A DNA stretch of 34,338 nt from an uncultured Pseudomonadales bacterium (GTDB lineage Bacteria; Pseudomonadota; Gammaproteobacteria; Pseudomonadales; Porticoccaceae), in the NCBI GenBank assembly GCA_905478975.1, contig CAJQKW010000126.1:1-34338 (forward strand), read 5' to 3'. Both the position numbers and the translations under genes were made by a program. Under the pieces are notes generated by a model. The model ran no database searches, was not told the DNA's origin, and saw only the letters and a list, made by a program, of their open reading frames with translations. Shown in pieces: positions 16,798 to 25,110 of the stretch (positions are counted from its first letter, which is position 1; the number at the start of each line of letters is the position of its first letter).

Positions 16798-18351
16798 TTA
16801 GTAGTCGCGGTCGGCATAGGAGCCTTTGCGACGGGCCATAAAATCAATCAATGCTTCGTCGATCGCCGGGTCAAATGCCGGTGCCTGATAATCATTGAGG
16901 TTTTTTTTCCACAGCAGATTAGCGCGCTGTGCAGTATCCAGAGAACCGTCTACCTGCCACTGCTCATAGCTATTATTGTCCGCTACAGTTGAGCGGTAGA
17001 ATGCGGTTTCAAAATTCTTCAGGGTGTGGGCTGAACCCAGGTAATGTTTACCGGGACCCACTTCACGGACAGCATCTAGCGCCTGACCGTTCTCGGACAT
17101 ATCCATACCCGAGAGCAGTACAGAGATCATGCTGGCCTGATCGCAGTCCATAATAAATTTCTCATAACCCATAGCCAGCCCCCCTTCTAACCAACCGGCG
17201 GTGTGCAACATAAAATGTACGCCGGCCAGGGCTGCGGTCTGCAATGTGTTAGCGGCTTCATAGGCGGCCTGAGCATCGGGTAACTTGGAGCCGGTGAGTC
17301 CACCGCCACTTCTAAAGGGAACGCCCAGTCGACGTGCCAGTGCCGCAGCGGCATAGATAACTTGGCTTGGCTCTGGGGTACCAAAGGTAGGTGCGCCAGT
17401 GGCCATAGACACTGCCGCAGCAAAGGTTCCAAAGATAACCGGTGCGCCGGGACGACAGAGCTGAGTAAAGGCGATACCGGCCAGAGCTTCCGCCAGGATC
17501 TGGGTCACAGTGCCCGCTGCGGTGACCGGCGACATGGCCCCAGCCAGAATAAAGGGTGAGACTACTGTGGCCTGATTATTCCGCGCATAGACTTTGAGGG
17601 AACCGAGCATGGTGGCATCGTAGGTCATGGGAGAGTTGACATTAATCAGGCTGGTAAGCACGCAGTTTTGGTCGACAAACTCATCGCCAAAGACCAGCTT
17701 GGCCATATCCACTGTGTCCTGAGCGCGCTCATGGTGAGTCACTGAACCCATCAGAGGTTTGTCGCTGTATTTAAAGTGGCTGTAAATCATATCGAAGTGG
17801 CGTTTGTTTACTGGCAGATCCACAGGCTCACAGATAGTGCCGCCGGAATGGTGAATCCCCGGTGCCATATAGGCCAGTTTTACAAAATTTTGAAAGTCTT
17901 CAATGGTGGCGTATCTGCGACCCTTGTCGATATCATGGACGAAAGGTGAACCATAGGCCGGCACTAATACCGTGCGCTTGCCGCCAATAATCACATTGCG
18001 TTCTGGGTTGCGCGCGTGCTGCACAAATTCGCGTGGCGCCGTGGCCTGAATAATCGAGCGACAGAGACCCTTGGGGAAATGCACGCGAGAGCCTTTTACA
18101 TCTGCACCGGCTGCGGTCCACATGGCCAGCGCTTCGGGGTCATCGAGAAAATCGATACCGATCTCTTCGAGCAAGATATCCGCATTGTCTTCGATAAGCT
18201 GCAGATTCTCTTCGCTGAGGTATTCGAAATAGGGAATCTTGCGCTCGATAAAGGGCGCGGTTTTGACTACTGCATTGGCACGAGTTTCACGGCGTCCGTC
18301 ACGGCCACCACCCTCTCTACCCGCTCTTCTACGCCCAGTTGTTTCAGTCAT
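16798..18351 (-). CDS. MttB-superfamily methyltransferase without pyrrolysine (glycine-betaine MtgB-like)
   Basis: 517 residues from the ATG at 18351; GGAAG sits 8 bp before it but abuts the alternative ATG at 18357. The COG5598/MttB TIM-barrel core runs from about residue 40 (E-R-K-I-P-Y-F-E-Y-L) to the C-terminus. No in-frame amber codon interrupts the gene, so it belongs to the non-Pyl branch, whose studied members demethylate quaternary amines such as glycine betaine, proline betaine, carnitine or gamma-butyrobetaine. Downstream dimethylglycine and sarcosine enzymes make glycine betaine the simplest substrate. Residues 7-25 are Arg/Gly-rich (G-R-R-R-A-G-R-E-G-G-G-R). A 124-bp structured gap separates it from the dehydrogenase gene upstream. 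Confidence 0.9.
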   Translation of the reverse strand: MTETTGRRRAGREGGGRDGRRETRANAVVKTAPFIERKIPYFEYLSEENLQLIEDNADILLEEIGIDFLDDPEALAMWTAAGADVKGSRVHFPKGLCRSIIQATAPREFVQHARNPERNVIIGGKRTVLVPAYGSPFVHDIDKGRRYATIEDFQNFVKLAYMAPGIHHSGGTICEPVDLPVNKRHFDMIYSHFKYSDKPLMGSVTHHERAQDTVDMAKLVFGDEFVDQNCVLTSLINVNSPMTYDATMLGSLKVYARNNQATVVSPFILAGAMSPVTAAGTVTQILAEALAGIAFTQLCRPGAPVIFGTFAAAVSMATGAPTFGTPEPSQVIYAAAALARRLGVPFRSGGGLTGSKLPDAQAAYEAANTLQTAALAGVHFMLHTAGWLEGGLAMGYEKFIMDCDQASMISVLLSGMDMSENGQALDAVREVGPGKHYLGSAHTLKNFETAFYRSTVADNNSYEQWQVDGSLDTAQRANLLWKKNLNDYQAPAFDPAIDEALIDFMARRKGSYADRDY

Positions 18352-18419
18352 AATCATTCTTCCGTTGGAGAGTTTTTTCTCTCTTTTATGGGATCTTTAT
18401 TGCTCGCAGTCTGTGCCTG

Positions 18420-18479
18420 TTTAGGCGCTGCCGCATCTGCTTCTACGACACTGAAATATCAGTTTGCGACGCGCCTAAA
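18420..18479 (-). promoter_or_regulatory. Long stem-loop between the dehydrogenase and MttB-family genes
   Basis: TTTAGGCGC and GCGCCTAAA are perfect 9-bp inverted repeats spanning 60 bp, with CTGA-AATA-TCAG nested in the loop. A further GAGAG/CTCTC stem lies just before the MttB ribosome site near 18364-18384. In the minus-strand transcript this would form a strong hairpin shortly after the dehydrogenase stop. It could act in processing, attenuation or mRNA stability. No T-run typical of full termination follows. Confidence 0.45.
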
Positions 18480-18481
18480 AA

Positions 18482-21001
18482 CTAGCTTCGCAAACAGCTA
18501 TTTTCGCCGTCAAAAGGTGACTCTTCGATAATCGTTGCTCGGTAGCGATCACCGAGAATTTCAATCTCCAATTCGGTGCCTATGGCGCCATAAGCGGCCT
18601 TCACCAGACCCAGCGCTAGAGACTTATTGGTGCGAAAGCCAAAGCCCCCAGAGGTAGCTCGGCCTATCAACAGATCATCGCAGTAGAGTCCTTCAGAACC
18701 CCGGGCATCAGCATCGATGACGCCATGAATCTCCAAGGTGGCGAAACAATTATCAAAACCGCGCTGTTGCCAGGCGATCAGCGCCTGCTTACCGACAAAA
18801 TCGCAGTCTTTATCAAGTTTTACAAAACGCTCTAAACCGGATTCAAGGGCGGAGTATTCAATCGACATCTCACGGGGAATCAGACGATAGGATTTCTCGA
18901 TGCGCATACTCTCCATTGCGCGAATACCAAAGGGCTTAATATTGAACTCGGCGCCAGCCTTCATCAGCTCATCGAAGATATAGTTTTGCATCTCTATGGG
19001 ATGGTGCAGCTCCCAGCCCAGCTCGCCAACAAAGTTAACCCGCAGCGCTTCGGCCTGGGCATAACCCACATTGATGGATTTGCCGGTGAGCCATTTAAAG
19101 TTGTCCTTAGACATATCGGTGTCAGTGAGCTTTTGCAGCAGCTCCCGAGACTTGGGGCCAGCGACTACAAGAACACCCATCTGGGTGGTGATTTTTTGCA
19201 GATTAACCGAGCCATCTCGCGGTGCCAGCTTGGTGAGATAGTCCCAGTCATGGCGCTCTTGGGAACCGGCAAAGACCAGATAATAGCTGTTTCTAGCGCG
19301 CTTATAGATGGTGAATTCGGCCCGTACACCGCCGTTTTTAGAGAGCATATGGCAGAGGCCAATGCGCCCAACGGCCTTGGGTATATTGTTGGCGACAATG
19401 CTGTTTAGCCAAGCTTCTGAGCCATGACCGGTGACTGTGGCTTTGGAGAAGGCCGACATATCGAGAACACCAACATGCTGATTTACATGGCGACATTCCT
19501 CACCGACAAAATCAAAGTAATTGGAGCGGCGGAAGGAATTCTTTTCCACAATGCGGCCATCGGCCAGGGCTTTTGAATGATTTTTATTCCACAGGGTATC
19601 TGACTTATTGAGGTCTTCAGCCGACAGGGAATATCCGGGAGGGGCAAACCAGTTGGGTCGCTCCCAACCATAGACCGAGCCAAACACTGCACCTAACGCT
19701 TTCATACGATCGTAACAGGGGGTCGTTTTTAGCGGCCGAGCCGCACCTCGCTCTTCATCTGGATAATGGTTTTTGAACACATGGTCATAGGCTTCTTCGT
19801 TTTTGCTGCGCAGATAACCGCGGGTTGCATAGGGTCCAAAACGACGGGGATCGACGCCCATCATATCCACAGTGGGCTCACCATCAACAATCCATTCCGC
19901 CAACTGCCAACCGGCACCGCCGGCAGCGGTTATACCGAAGCTATGGCCCTCATTGAGCCAAAAGTTTTTCAAACCCCAGGCTGGGCCAACAATGGGGTTG
20001 CCGTCAGGCGTATAGGCAATAGCACCGTTATAGACAGTCTTGATGCCCACCTCGGCAAAGCCGGGAACCCGCTCCATACAGGCTTCAATATGGGGCATTA
20101 GGCGATCGAGATCGCCATTAAACAGCTCGTATTCCGAGTGCTCGCTGGGGCCGTCTACATAACAGCATGGGGCGTTCTCTTCATAGGGGCCGAGAATAAA
20201 ACCGCCGGCCTCTTCGCGCAGATAATAACCGGCGTCGGAATCACGCAGCACGGCCTGCTCGGGAAGCCCTTGGGCCTTGCGCGCCAGAATATCGGGGTGT
20301 GGGTCGGTGACAATATACTGGTGTTCAACTGGAATAACTGGGATATCCAGACCCACCATCTCACCGGTCTTGCGAGCAAAATTGCCGGTGCAGCAGACAA
20401 CCTGCTCACAGTGGATATCACCCTTGTCGGTTTTCACAATCCAGCTATCATCGGGCTGTTGTTCAAGATCCAGCACCGCGGTGTTGCGATAGATCTCTGC
20501 GCCGCGAGAACGCGCGCCTTTGGCCAGCGCCATAGTCAGATCAGCAGCCTGAATATAACCGTCATCTGGATGCTGAATCGCACCGATAACGCCGTCGAGA
20601 TTGGCCATTGGCCAAACGTCTTTGACCTGTTCCGGGGTTAAAAAATTCACCTCGACACCGACGGTCTGGGCCACTCCTGAGTAGTATTTATACTCATCCA
20701 TACGATCTTGGTTAGAGGCCAAGCGAATATTAGACACCACACTGAAGCCGACATTCTGGCCGGTCTCTTTTTCCAGCTCATGGTAAAAGTCCACAGAATA
20801 CTGGTGTAATTTACCCACCGAGTAACTCATATTAAACAGCGGCAGCAGACCCGCAGCGTGCCAGGTGGATCCGGACGTGAGTTCTTTACGCTCAATCAAC
20901 ACCACATCGGTCCAGCCTTTTTTCGCCAGATGATAGAGAGTGCTAACGCCGACTACGCCACCGCCCACGACCACTACTTTTGCACTTGTTTTCATCGCCA
21001 T
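18482..21001 (-). CDS. Dimethylglycine/sarcosine dehydrogenase-like flavoprotein (FAD plus GcvT)
   Basis: 839 residues. N-terminal DAO-type FAD fold: G-G-G-V-V-G at 13-18, then S-T-W-H-A-A-G with H48, the position of covalent FAD attachment in DMGDH. A central FAO-type linker region is followed by a GcvT aminomethyltransferase C-terminal half (V-G-V-L-D-M-S-A-F-S-K onward) that binds THF. It oxidises an N-methyl group and gives 5,10-methylene-THF. With soxBDAG in the same island handling sarcosine, dimethylglycine is the likely substrate, which would link the MttB-family product to SoxBDAG. Sarcosine dehydrogenase is the alternative. It is first in the operon, divergent from fhs; an ATG two codons in is also possible. 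Confidence 0.85.
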   Translation of the reverse strand: MAMKTSAKVVVVGGGVVGVSTLYHLAKKGWTDVVLIERKELTSGSTWHAAGLLPLFNMSYSVGKLHQYSVDFYHELEKETGQNVGFSVVSNIRLASNQDRMDEYKYYSGVAQTVGVEVNFLTPEQVKDVWPMANLDGVIGAIQHPDDGYIQAADLTMALAKGARSRGAEIYRNTAVLDLEQQPDDSWIVKTDKGDIHCEQVVCCTGNFARKTGEMVGLDIPVIPVEHQYIVTDPHPDILARKAQGLPEQAVLRDSDAGYYLREEAGGFILGPYEENAPCCYVDGPSEHSEYELFNGDLDRLMPHIEACMERVPGFAEVGIKTVYNGAIAYTPDGNPIVGPAWGLKNFWLNEGHSFGITAAGGAGWQLAEWIVDGEPTVDMMGVDPRRFGPYATRGYLRSKNEEAYDHVFKNHYPDEERGAARPLKTTPCYDRMKALGAVFGSVYGWERPNWFAPPGYSLSAEDLNKSDTLWNKNHSKALADGRIVEKNSFRRSNYFDFVGEECRHVNQHVGVLDMSAFSKATVTGHGSEAWLNSIVANNIPKAVGRIGLCHMLSKNGGVRAEFTIYKRARNSYYLVFAGSQERHDWDYLTKLAPRDGSVNLQKITTQMGVLVVAGPKSRELLQKLTDTDMSKDNFKWLTGKSINVGYAQAEALRVNFVGELGWELHHPIEMQNYIFDELMKAGAEFNIKPFGIRAMESMRIEKSYRLIPREMSIEYSALESGLERFVKLDKDCDFVGKQALIAWQQRGFDNCFATLEIHGVIDADARGSEGLYCDDLLIGRATSGGFGFRTNKSLALGLVKAAYGAIGTELEIEILGDRYRATIIEESPFDGENSCLRS

Positions 21002-21282
21002 CTGTTAACGCCCAATTGTTGGTGATTTTTAGTCTATTTTTTGCAGTTTAACCCTCAATACTAGACCGCCACGGCGCAGATACGACAGTCATATATCCTC
21101 CAGCGCCATAGCCGCAAAACCCTGCCCTGCTTGACCTAGAGTCGTTTTTAGAACAGCATAAGCCGGTCTCAGCTAGCCGCAGCCATGGCGGTTTATGGAA
21201 GATGACCATCAAAGTGACAACGCCGCCGAGAAATAGCCTTGCCTGGCAGTGTTATTGACATAATTAACGGAGTTAGAGCCCC
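21002..21282. promoter_or_regulatory. Divergent promoter region between the methyltransferase operon and fhs
   Basis: The 281-bp gap must hold promoters for both the nine-gene minus-strand operon and fhs. GGAG at 21269-21272 is the fhs ribosome site. I see no riboswitch fold or clear perfect palindrome. A GbdR-type site is expected here from the context but I cannot point to it with confidence. Confidence 0.4.
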
Positions 21283-22950
21283 ATGAGTGATATCAAAATA
21301 GCCCGCAGTGCCACCACCCAACCGATCTCTGAGATTGCTGCAAAGCTAAATATTCCCGATGCAGCATTAATTCCCTACGGCAGAACTAAAGCGAAAATAT
21401 GCCCTGACCATATCGCCTCGTTAAAAGATAAGCCCGACGGCAAATTGATTTTGGTGACTGCGATTACGCCAACCCCAGCAGGTGAAGGTAAAACCACCAC
21501 CTCTGTGGGTCTTACCGACGGACTTAACCGCATTGGCAAGAAGGCTCTGGTGTGCCTGCGCGAACCCAGCCTCGGCCCCTGCTTTGGCATGAAGGGTGGC
21601 GCTGCCGGTGGTGGCTATGCTCAGGTTGTGCCTATGGAAGATATCAACCTGCACTTTACCGGCGACTTTCACGCCATTGGCGCGGCACACAATCTGCTTT
21701 CAGCCTTAATCGACAACCATATTCACTGGGGTAATAGTCTGGAAATAGATGCCCGCCGCATTGTTTGGAAGCGGGTTGCGGATATGAATGACCGCGCCCT
21801 GCGCAGTATTAACTGTGGTTTGGGTGGCCCGGGCAATGGCTTCCCACGGCAAGATGGCTACGATATTACCGTGGCCTCGGAAGTCATGGCGATCTTCTGC
21901 CTAGCCACTGACTTAGATGACCTTAAAGCGCGCCTCAATAAAATTGTTGTCGCCTACACCCGCGACCACAAGCCAATTCATGCCAGTGAAATACTCGGCA
22001 CCGGCGCCATGACGGTGCTGCTTAAAGACGCCCTGGCGCCGAATTTGGTTCAGACCCTAGAGAACAACCCAGCGATTATTCACGGCGGCCCCTTCGCCAA
22101 TATAGCCCATGGTTGCAACTCGGTTATCGCTACCAAAGCGGGTCTTAAAATGGCCGACTATGTGGTGACCGAAGCCGGCTTTGGTGCTGATTTAGGCGCT
22201 GAAAAATTCTTTGATATTAAATGCCGTGCCGCAGGCCTACATCCCGATGCCGCGGTGATCGTCGCCACAACTCGGGCGTTAAAAATGCACGGCGGTGTCG
22301 GTAAAGAAGATCTCGACAAAGAAGATCTCACCGCTCTTGAAGATGGCTGCTGTAATCTGGTTCGCCATATTGAAAATGTAAAAGCCTTTGGCGTGCCAGT
22401 GGTGGTGGGTATCAACCGCTTCACCTCAGATACAGACGCAGAAATTGCCCTGATCAAAAAGATTGCCCTGGCCAATGGCGTTAAAGCCATCGACTGCACC
22501 CACTGGGCGGATGGCGGTGCTGGCACTGAAGAGCTGGCCCATGAAGTGGTCGAAATGGTGGATTCAGGTCATGCCAATTTTGCCCCACTGTATCCTGACG
22601 ATATGCCGATTTGGGAGAAGATTAAAACGGTTGCCACTAGGCTCTACCGGGCCGACGATATTATTGCTGATCAGAAAATACGCGACCAGATTCAAAAGCT
22701 GCAAGACAGTGGCTATGGGCATTTCCCGGTCTGTATTGCCAAAACTCAGTACAGTTTTTCAACCGATCCGACGCAAAAGGGCGCACCCTCTAATCATGTT
22801 GTGGCCATTCGTGAAGTGAGGTTATCGGCCGGTGCGGGCTTTATCGTGGTGGTCTGTGGGGATATTATGACGATGCCGGGGCTGCCGCGGGTGCCTGCGG
22901 CGAATAGCATTGATATGAATGAACAGGGTGAGGTTGTTGGGTTGTTTTAA
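21283..22950 (+). CDS. fhs: Formate-tetrahydrofolate ligase
   Basis: 555 residues, the normal length. P-loop T-P-A-G-E-G-K-T-T at 64-72, [16 protein letters not shown] and the N-terminal P-Y-G-R-T-K-A-K family signature are present. Fhs interconverts formate, THF and ATP with 10-formyl-THF. Beside this betaine island it probably drains C1 units coming from methylene-THF as formate, with ATP gain, or supplies formyl-THF. The bifunctional folD step is not in the window. It is divergent from the methyltransferase operon and followed by a terminator. Confidence 0.97.
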   Translation: MSDIKIARSATTQPISEIAAKLNIPDAALIPYGRTKAKICPDHIASLKDKPDGKLILVTAITPTPAGEGKTTTSVGLTDGLNRIGKKALVCLREPSLGPCFGMKGGAAGGGYAQVVPMEDINLHFTGDFHAIGAAHNLLSALIDNHIHWGNSLEIDARRIVWKRVADMNDRALRSINCGLGGPGNGFPRQDGYDITVASEVMAIFCLATDLDDLKARLNKIVVAYTRDHKPIHASEILGTGAMTVLLKDALAPNLVQTLENNPAIIHGGPFANIAHGCNSVIATKAGLKMADYVVTEAGFGADLGAEKFFDIKCRAAGLHPDAAVIVATTRALKMHGGVGKEDLDKEDLTALEDGCCNLVRHIENVKAFGVPVVVGINRFTSDTDAEIALIKKIALANGVKAIDCTHWADGGAGTEELAHEVVEMVDSGHANFAPLYPDDMPIWEKIKTVATRLYRADDIIADQKIRDQIQKLQDSGYGHFPVCIAKTQYSFSTDPTQKGAPSNHVVAIREVRLSAGAGFIVVVCGDIMTMPGLPRVPAANSIDMNEQGEVVGLF

Positions 22951-22973
22951 AGAGCAACTCAGTGATGAATGCA

Positions 22974-23006
22974 GTCGGGGCGGCAGGCTCTGTCCCGACA
23001 GTTTTT
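22974..23006 (+). terminator. Intrinsic terminator of fhs
   Basis: GTCGGG at 22974-22979 pairs with CCCGAC at 22994-22999, followed by AG and five T, 24 bp after the fhs stop codon. Confidence 0.6.
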
Positions 23007-23046
23007 AGCGCTTGGGGATATCGAGATGACAAGCCCAAGGACTGCC

Positions 23047-23131
23047 ATCTCGAACGCATCTGAGAGATCTCTTGGACGATCAACCGCACTAGATGCTAAT
23101 AAAGTGATACTGAAAATAGACCGCAGGATTT
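23047..23131 (+). repeat. Dispersed repeat, copy R1 (left of second TA module)
   Basis: Shares with 23874-23959 the head ATCTCGAACGCAT plus GAGAGATCTCTTG, the middle GCACTAGATGC, GTGATACTG and an end like GCAGGATTT. It lies in the same orientation as the other copy, just after fhs and before the toxin gene. A partial inverted copy (GAGATGACA) precedes it at 23023-23031. Confidence 0.8.
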
Positions 23132-23143
23132 GCCAGCGGTGTG

Positions 23144-23536
23144 CTACAACAACTCCATACCAACATTTACTGCCCGCTTATCGAAAGTGACCACCCGACT
23201 ACAGCCTTCCTGTTCCGAAAAAATGGTAATCAGCGCATCACTAAAATCAGCATTGCCATTTGCGAAGCGCCTCATGGCCATGTAGACCTTATCGGCCTTT
23301 TCAACCACCAATTGTTTGGTGGTCAACAAAGCATGCAGCACATTAAGAACCCCCTCTTTCGATTGGTCATAGCAAGATTCCAGGACCCATACGACTTCAA
23401 CCAAAGTGATCGCTGTAATGAAACCAGGGTTTTGGGCGGTAAGCTCATTTTCGATCAAGGCATTAACTTTGGCTGACTGTTTTTTATCATCCTGAGTCAA
23501 ATAACGAACCAGAACATTGGTATCCAAGCCGATCAA
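23144..23536 (-). CDS. PIN-domain toxin of a second VapBC-type module
   Basis: 130 residues. D5 in I-G-L-D-T-N-V-L-V-R, E47 in L-V-E-V-V-W-V-L, and the pair in N-A-D-F-S-D-A-L-I are the PIN catalytic acids, so it should be a Mg-dependent RNase. The start appears to be TTG overlapping the antitoxin TGA (TTGA); no ATG is available without losing the D-T-N motif. It is little related to the vapC at 2313, so the two modules are independent arrivals. Direct repeats at 23047 and 23874 flank the pair. Confidence 0.9.
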   Translation of the reverse strand: MIGLDTNVLVRYLTQDDKKQSAKVNALIENELTAQNPGFITAITLVEVVWVLESCYDQSKEGVLNVLHALLTTKQLVVEKADKVYMAMRRFANGNADFSDALITIFSEQEGCSRVVTFDKRAVNVGMELL

Positions 23537-23769
23537 CGCTGTCCAGCCTTAGCCCTTACGGCCTTGTTCATCTCATCAATGCTAACTGTGCGCTTGGCTT
23601 TGATCATTCCCCGCAGCTCAACCACTTCTTGAGTGACAGCCACCACCTCAAAGCGATCATCCGCTGTCCGGACAAATTCGACGCGATCACCCGCCACTAC
23701 GTTCAGCGCCGACCTGATGGAGGACGGTATTGTGATCTGCCCTTTGCTGGTAACTGTTGCTTTGGACAT
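23533..23769 (-). CDS. AbrB/MazE-family antitoxin
   Basis: 78 residues. A-T-V-T-S-K-G-Q-I-T-I-P-S-S-I-R is a textbook SpoVT-AbrB DNA-binding start; the basic, helical C-terminal part would bind the toxin. GGAG lies 9 bp before the ATG. It overlaps the toxin start by 4 bp. A perfect palindrome 22 bp upstream is the likely autoregulatory operator. Confidence 0.92.
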   Translation of the reverse strand: MSKATVTSKGQITIPSSIRSALNVVAGDRVEFVRTADDRFEVVAVTQEVVELRGMIKAKRTVSIDEMNKAVRAKAGQR

Positions 23770-23790
23770 GGTATTGCACTCCTATAATTG

Positions 23791-23807
23791 CCTTACTTAA
23801 AGTAAGG
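23791..23807. promoter_or_regulatory. Palindromic operator of the second TA module
   Basis: CCTTACTT-A-AAGTAAGG is a perfect 8-bp-arm palindrome immediately upstream of the antitoxin ribosome site, overlapping where its promoter should lie. Autorepression by the antitoxin complex is the expected use. Confidence 0.65.
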
Positions 23808-23873
23808 TAGCAGGCGGCCGAGCTTAAGTCCAATTAAAGTTTTTCACCAAGGCTACCTACTAAACCCACTGTT

Positions 23874-23959
23874 ATCTCGAACGCATGTGAGAGATCTCTT
23901 GTATGGGTCTACTGCACTAGATGCAGCGGCGTGATACTGGAGCCTCGACAGCAGAATTT
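23874..23959 (+). repeat. Dispersed repeat, copy R2 (right of second TA module)
   Basis: Second direct copy of the element at 23047-23131, with head, GCACTAGATGC block, GTGATACTG block and end conserved and the stretches between them diverged. It lies between the antitoxin promoter and the DUF2855 gene. Confidence 0.8.
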
Positions 23960-23988
23960 CATTCAGCCCATCCTTGGCCGCCCACAAA

Positions 23989-25098
23989 TTATTTGGGCAA
24001 TACAATAAGCCCTTCATTAGGGTTCATCTTACCCACCACAACCTCAGCATAAACCTCAGCAAAAGCCCCAAAGTCAGGCACCGTCTCCACAGTCATCCAG
24101 CCTGCGCTCTGCTGCATGCGCGCCTGGGTAAAAGCGCCAGCCTGCTGATTAAATCCGTCCTGACCCCAATCACCCACACGCTTTTGAACATGGGCAGGAG
24201 CAAAGAAAAAGCTGCTGCGCTGGCGATTGATTTTGGCCGCCAGAGGATCATTATCACTGAGGGTTTCCCAGTGAGTCATACCGACACTGATGCAATTGAG
24301 CATATTGTCGCCCAGGGCTTCATGCAGGGTTCCTAAAACACTGCGATTACCGCTCATATCCACCATAACCGTGGTCTTGCTTTCATCAATATTGCCCAGC
24401 TGGTCGTAACAAATAATCTCATCGTAACAACCGAGAGAGGCGACAAAATCATAGTTTGTCCGGGAGGTCACGCCGACAACTTTAGGGCTGTCTTTTGCAT
24501 CGGCTAAACCCTGAGCAAGACCTATGGCGGTTTTACTTGAGGCACTCAAAATAACCACCTGGGAGGCTCCGTGATATGTCTCTGACTGCAAGGCATCACA
24601 GAGACAAAAGGACGTGACATGCAGAGGATTTAACAGGGCGCGAACATTGTCGCTGGAGGGGTCATAATTCGCTTCGCCTGACATCAGCAGATAATTGTTG
24701 TACACCGCCGGCAGTTCTGCCCGATGTGCGACACCGTCCATAAAGCGTTGCGGGGAGACCTTTATTGGCGACATTACAAGAAAGTCAGCCGGAGGAAAGT
24801 AGCCATAGATTCGTTCACCTATAGAAAGCCCATTAGTCTTAGACGCAGTAATTTCGGCAAACCCCCAGACCGGCAGACAACCCCAGTCGCCACTTTCATT
24901 TGCTGTTGCGGGGAAGAATTTCCAATAGCCAATCGTATCCCCAGCTGCACCATAAGTGACATTGTTGGCGGTAAAGGCAAAGCGCTCGATTTCCACCAAA
25001 ATATCACCCGCTTTTAAATCGGCGAGGGCTTGTGTCTTATCAGTCTCAACCAAACGTGATCGGGTGAGGTCTTTTTTATAGGTTTGAAATTCACTCAT
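23989..25098 (-). CDS. DUF2855 family protein, MDR-like oxidoreductase fold
   Basis: 369 residues. The N-terminal half (G-D-I-L-V-E-I-E-R-F-A-F-T-A-N-N near 31) resembles the catalytic domain of medium-chain dehydrogenases without zinc ligands; V-V-I-L-S-A-S-S-K-T-A-I-G-L near 185 looks like the dinucleotide-binding turn in a variant form. DUF2855 proteins have no assigned reaction that I know. It is 12 bp downstream of the flavin monooxygenase-like gene, so the two probably act on successive steps of one substrate. It may be a reductase for the product of that enzyme. Confidence 0.8.
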   Translation of the reverse strand: MSEFQTYKKDLTRSRLVETDKTQALADLKAGDILVEIERFAFTANNVTYGAAGDTIGYWKFFPATANESGDWGCLPVWGFAEITASKTNGLSIGERIYGYFPPADFLVMSPIKVSPQRFMDGVAHRAELPAVYNNYLLMSGEANYDPSSDNVRALLNPLHVTSFCLCDALQSETYHGASQVVILSASSKTAIGLAQGLADAKDSPKVVGVTSRTNYDFVASLGCYDEIICYDQLGNIDESKTTVMVDMSGNRSVLGTLHEALGDNMLNCISVGMTHWETLSDNDPLAAKINRQRSSFFFAPAHVQKRVGDWGQDGFNQQAGAFTQARMQQSAGWMTVETVPDFGAFAEVYAEVVVGKMNPNEGLIVLPK

Positions 25099-25110
25099 TC
25101 TTTGTTTCCT

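Noticed and set aside
16798-18351. Pyrrolysine-containing trimethylamine methyltransferase
   Set aside because: No in-frame amber codon interrupts the gene and no pyl genes are nearby; the non-Pyl branch fits better.
18358-18481. Cobalamin riboswitch before the MttB-family gene
   Set aside because: The gap is too short and I see no B12-box sequence; only simple stems are supported.
21255-21282. TTGACA at 21255-21260 as the fhs -35 element
   Set aside because: A -10 element at normal spacing would fall on the start codon, so it cannot drive fhs.
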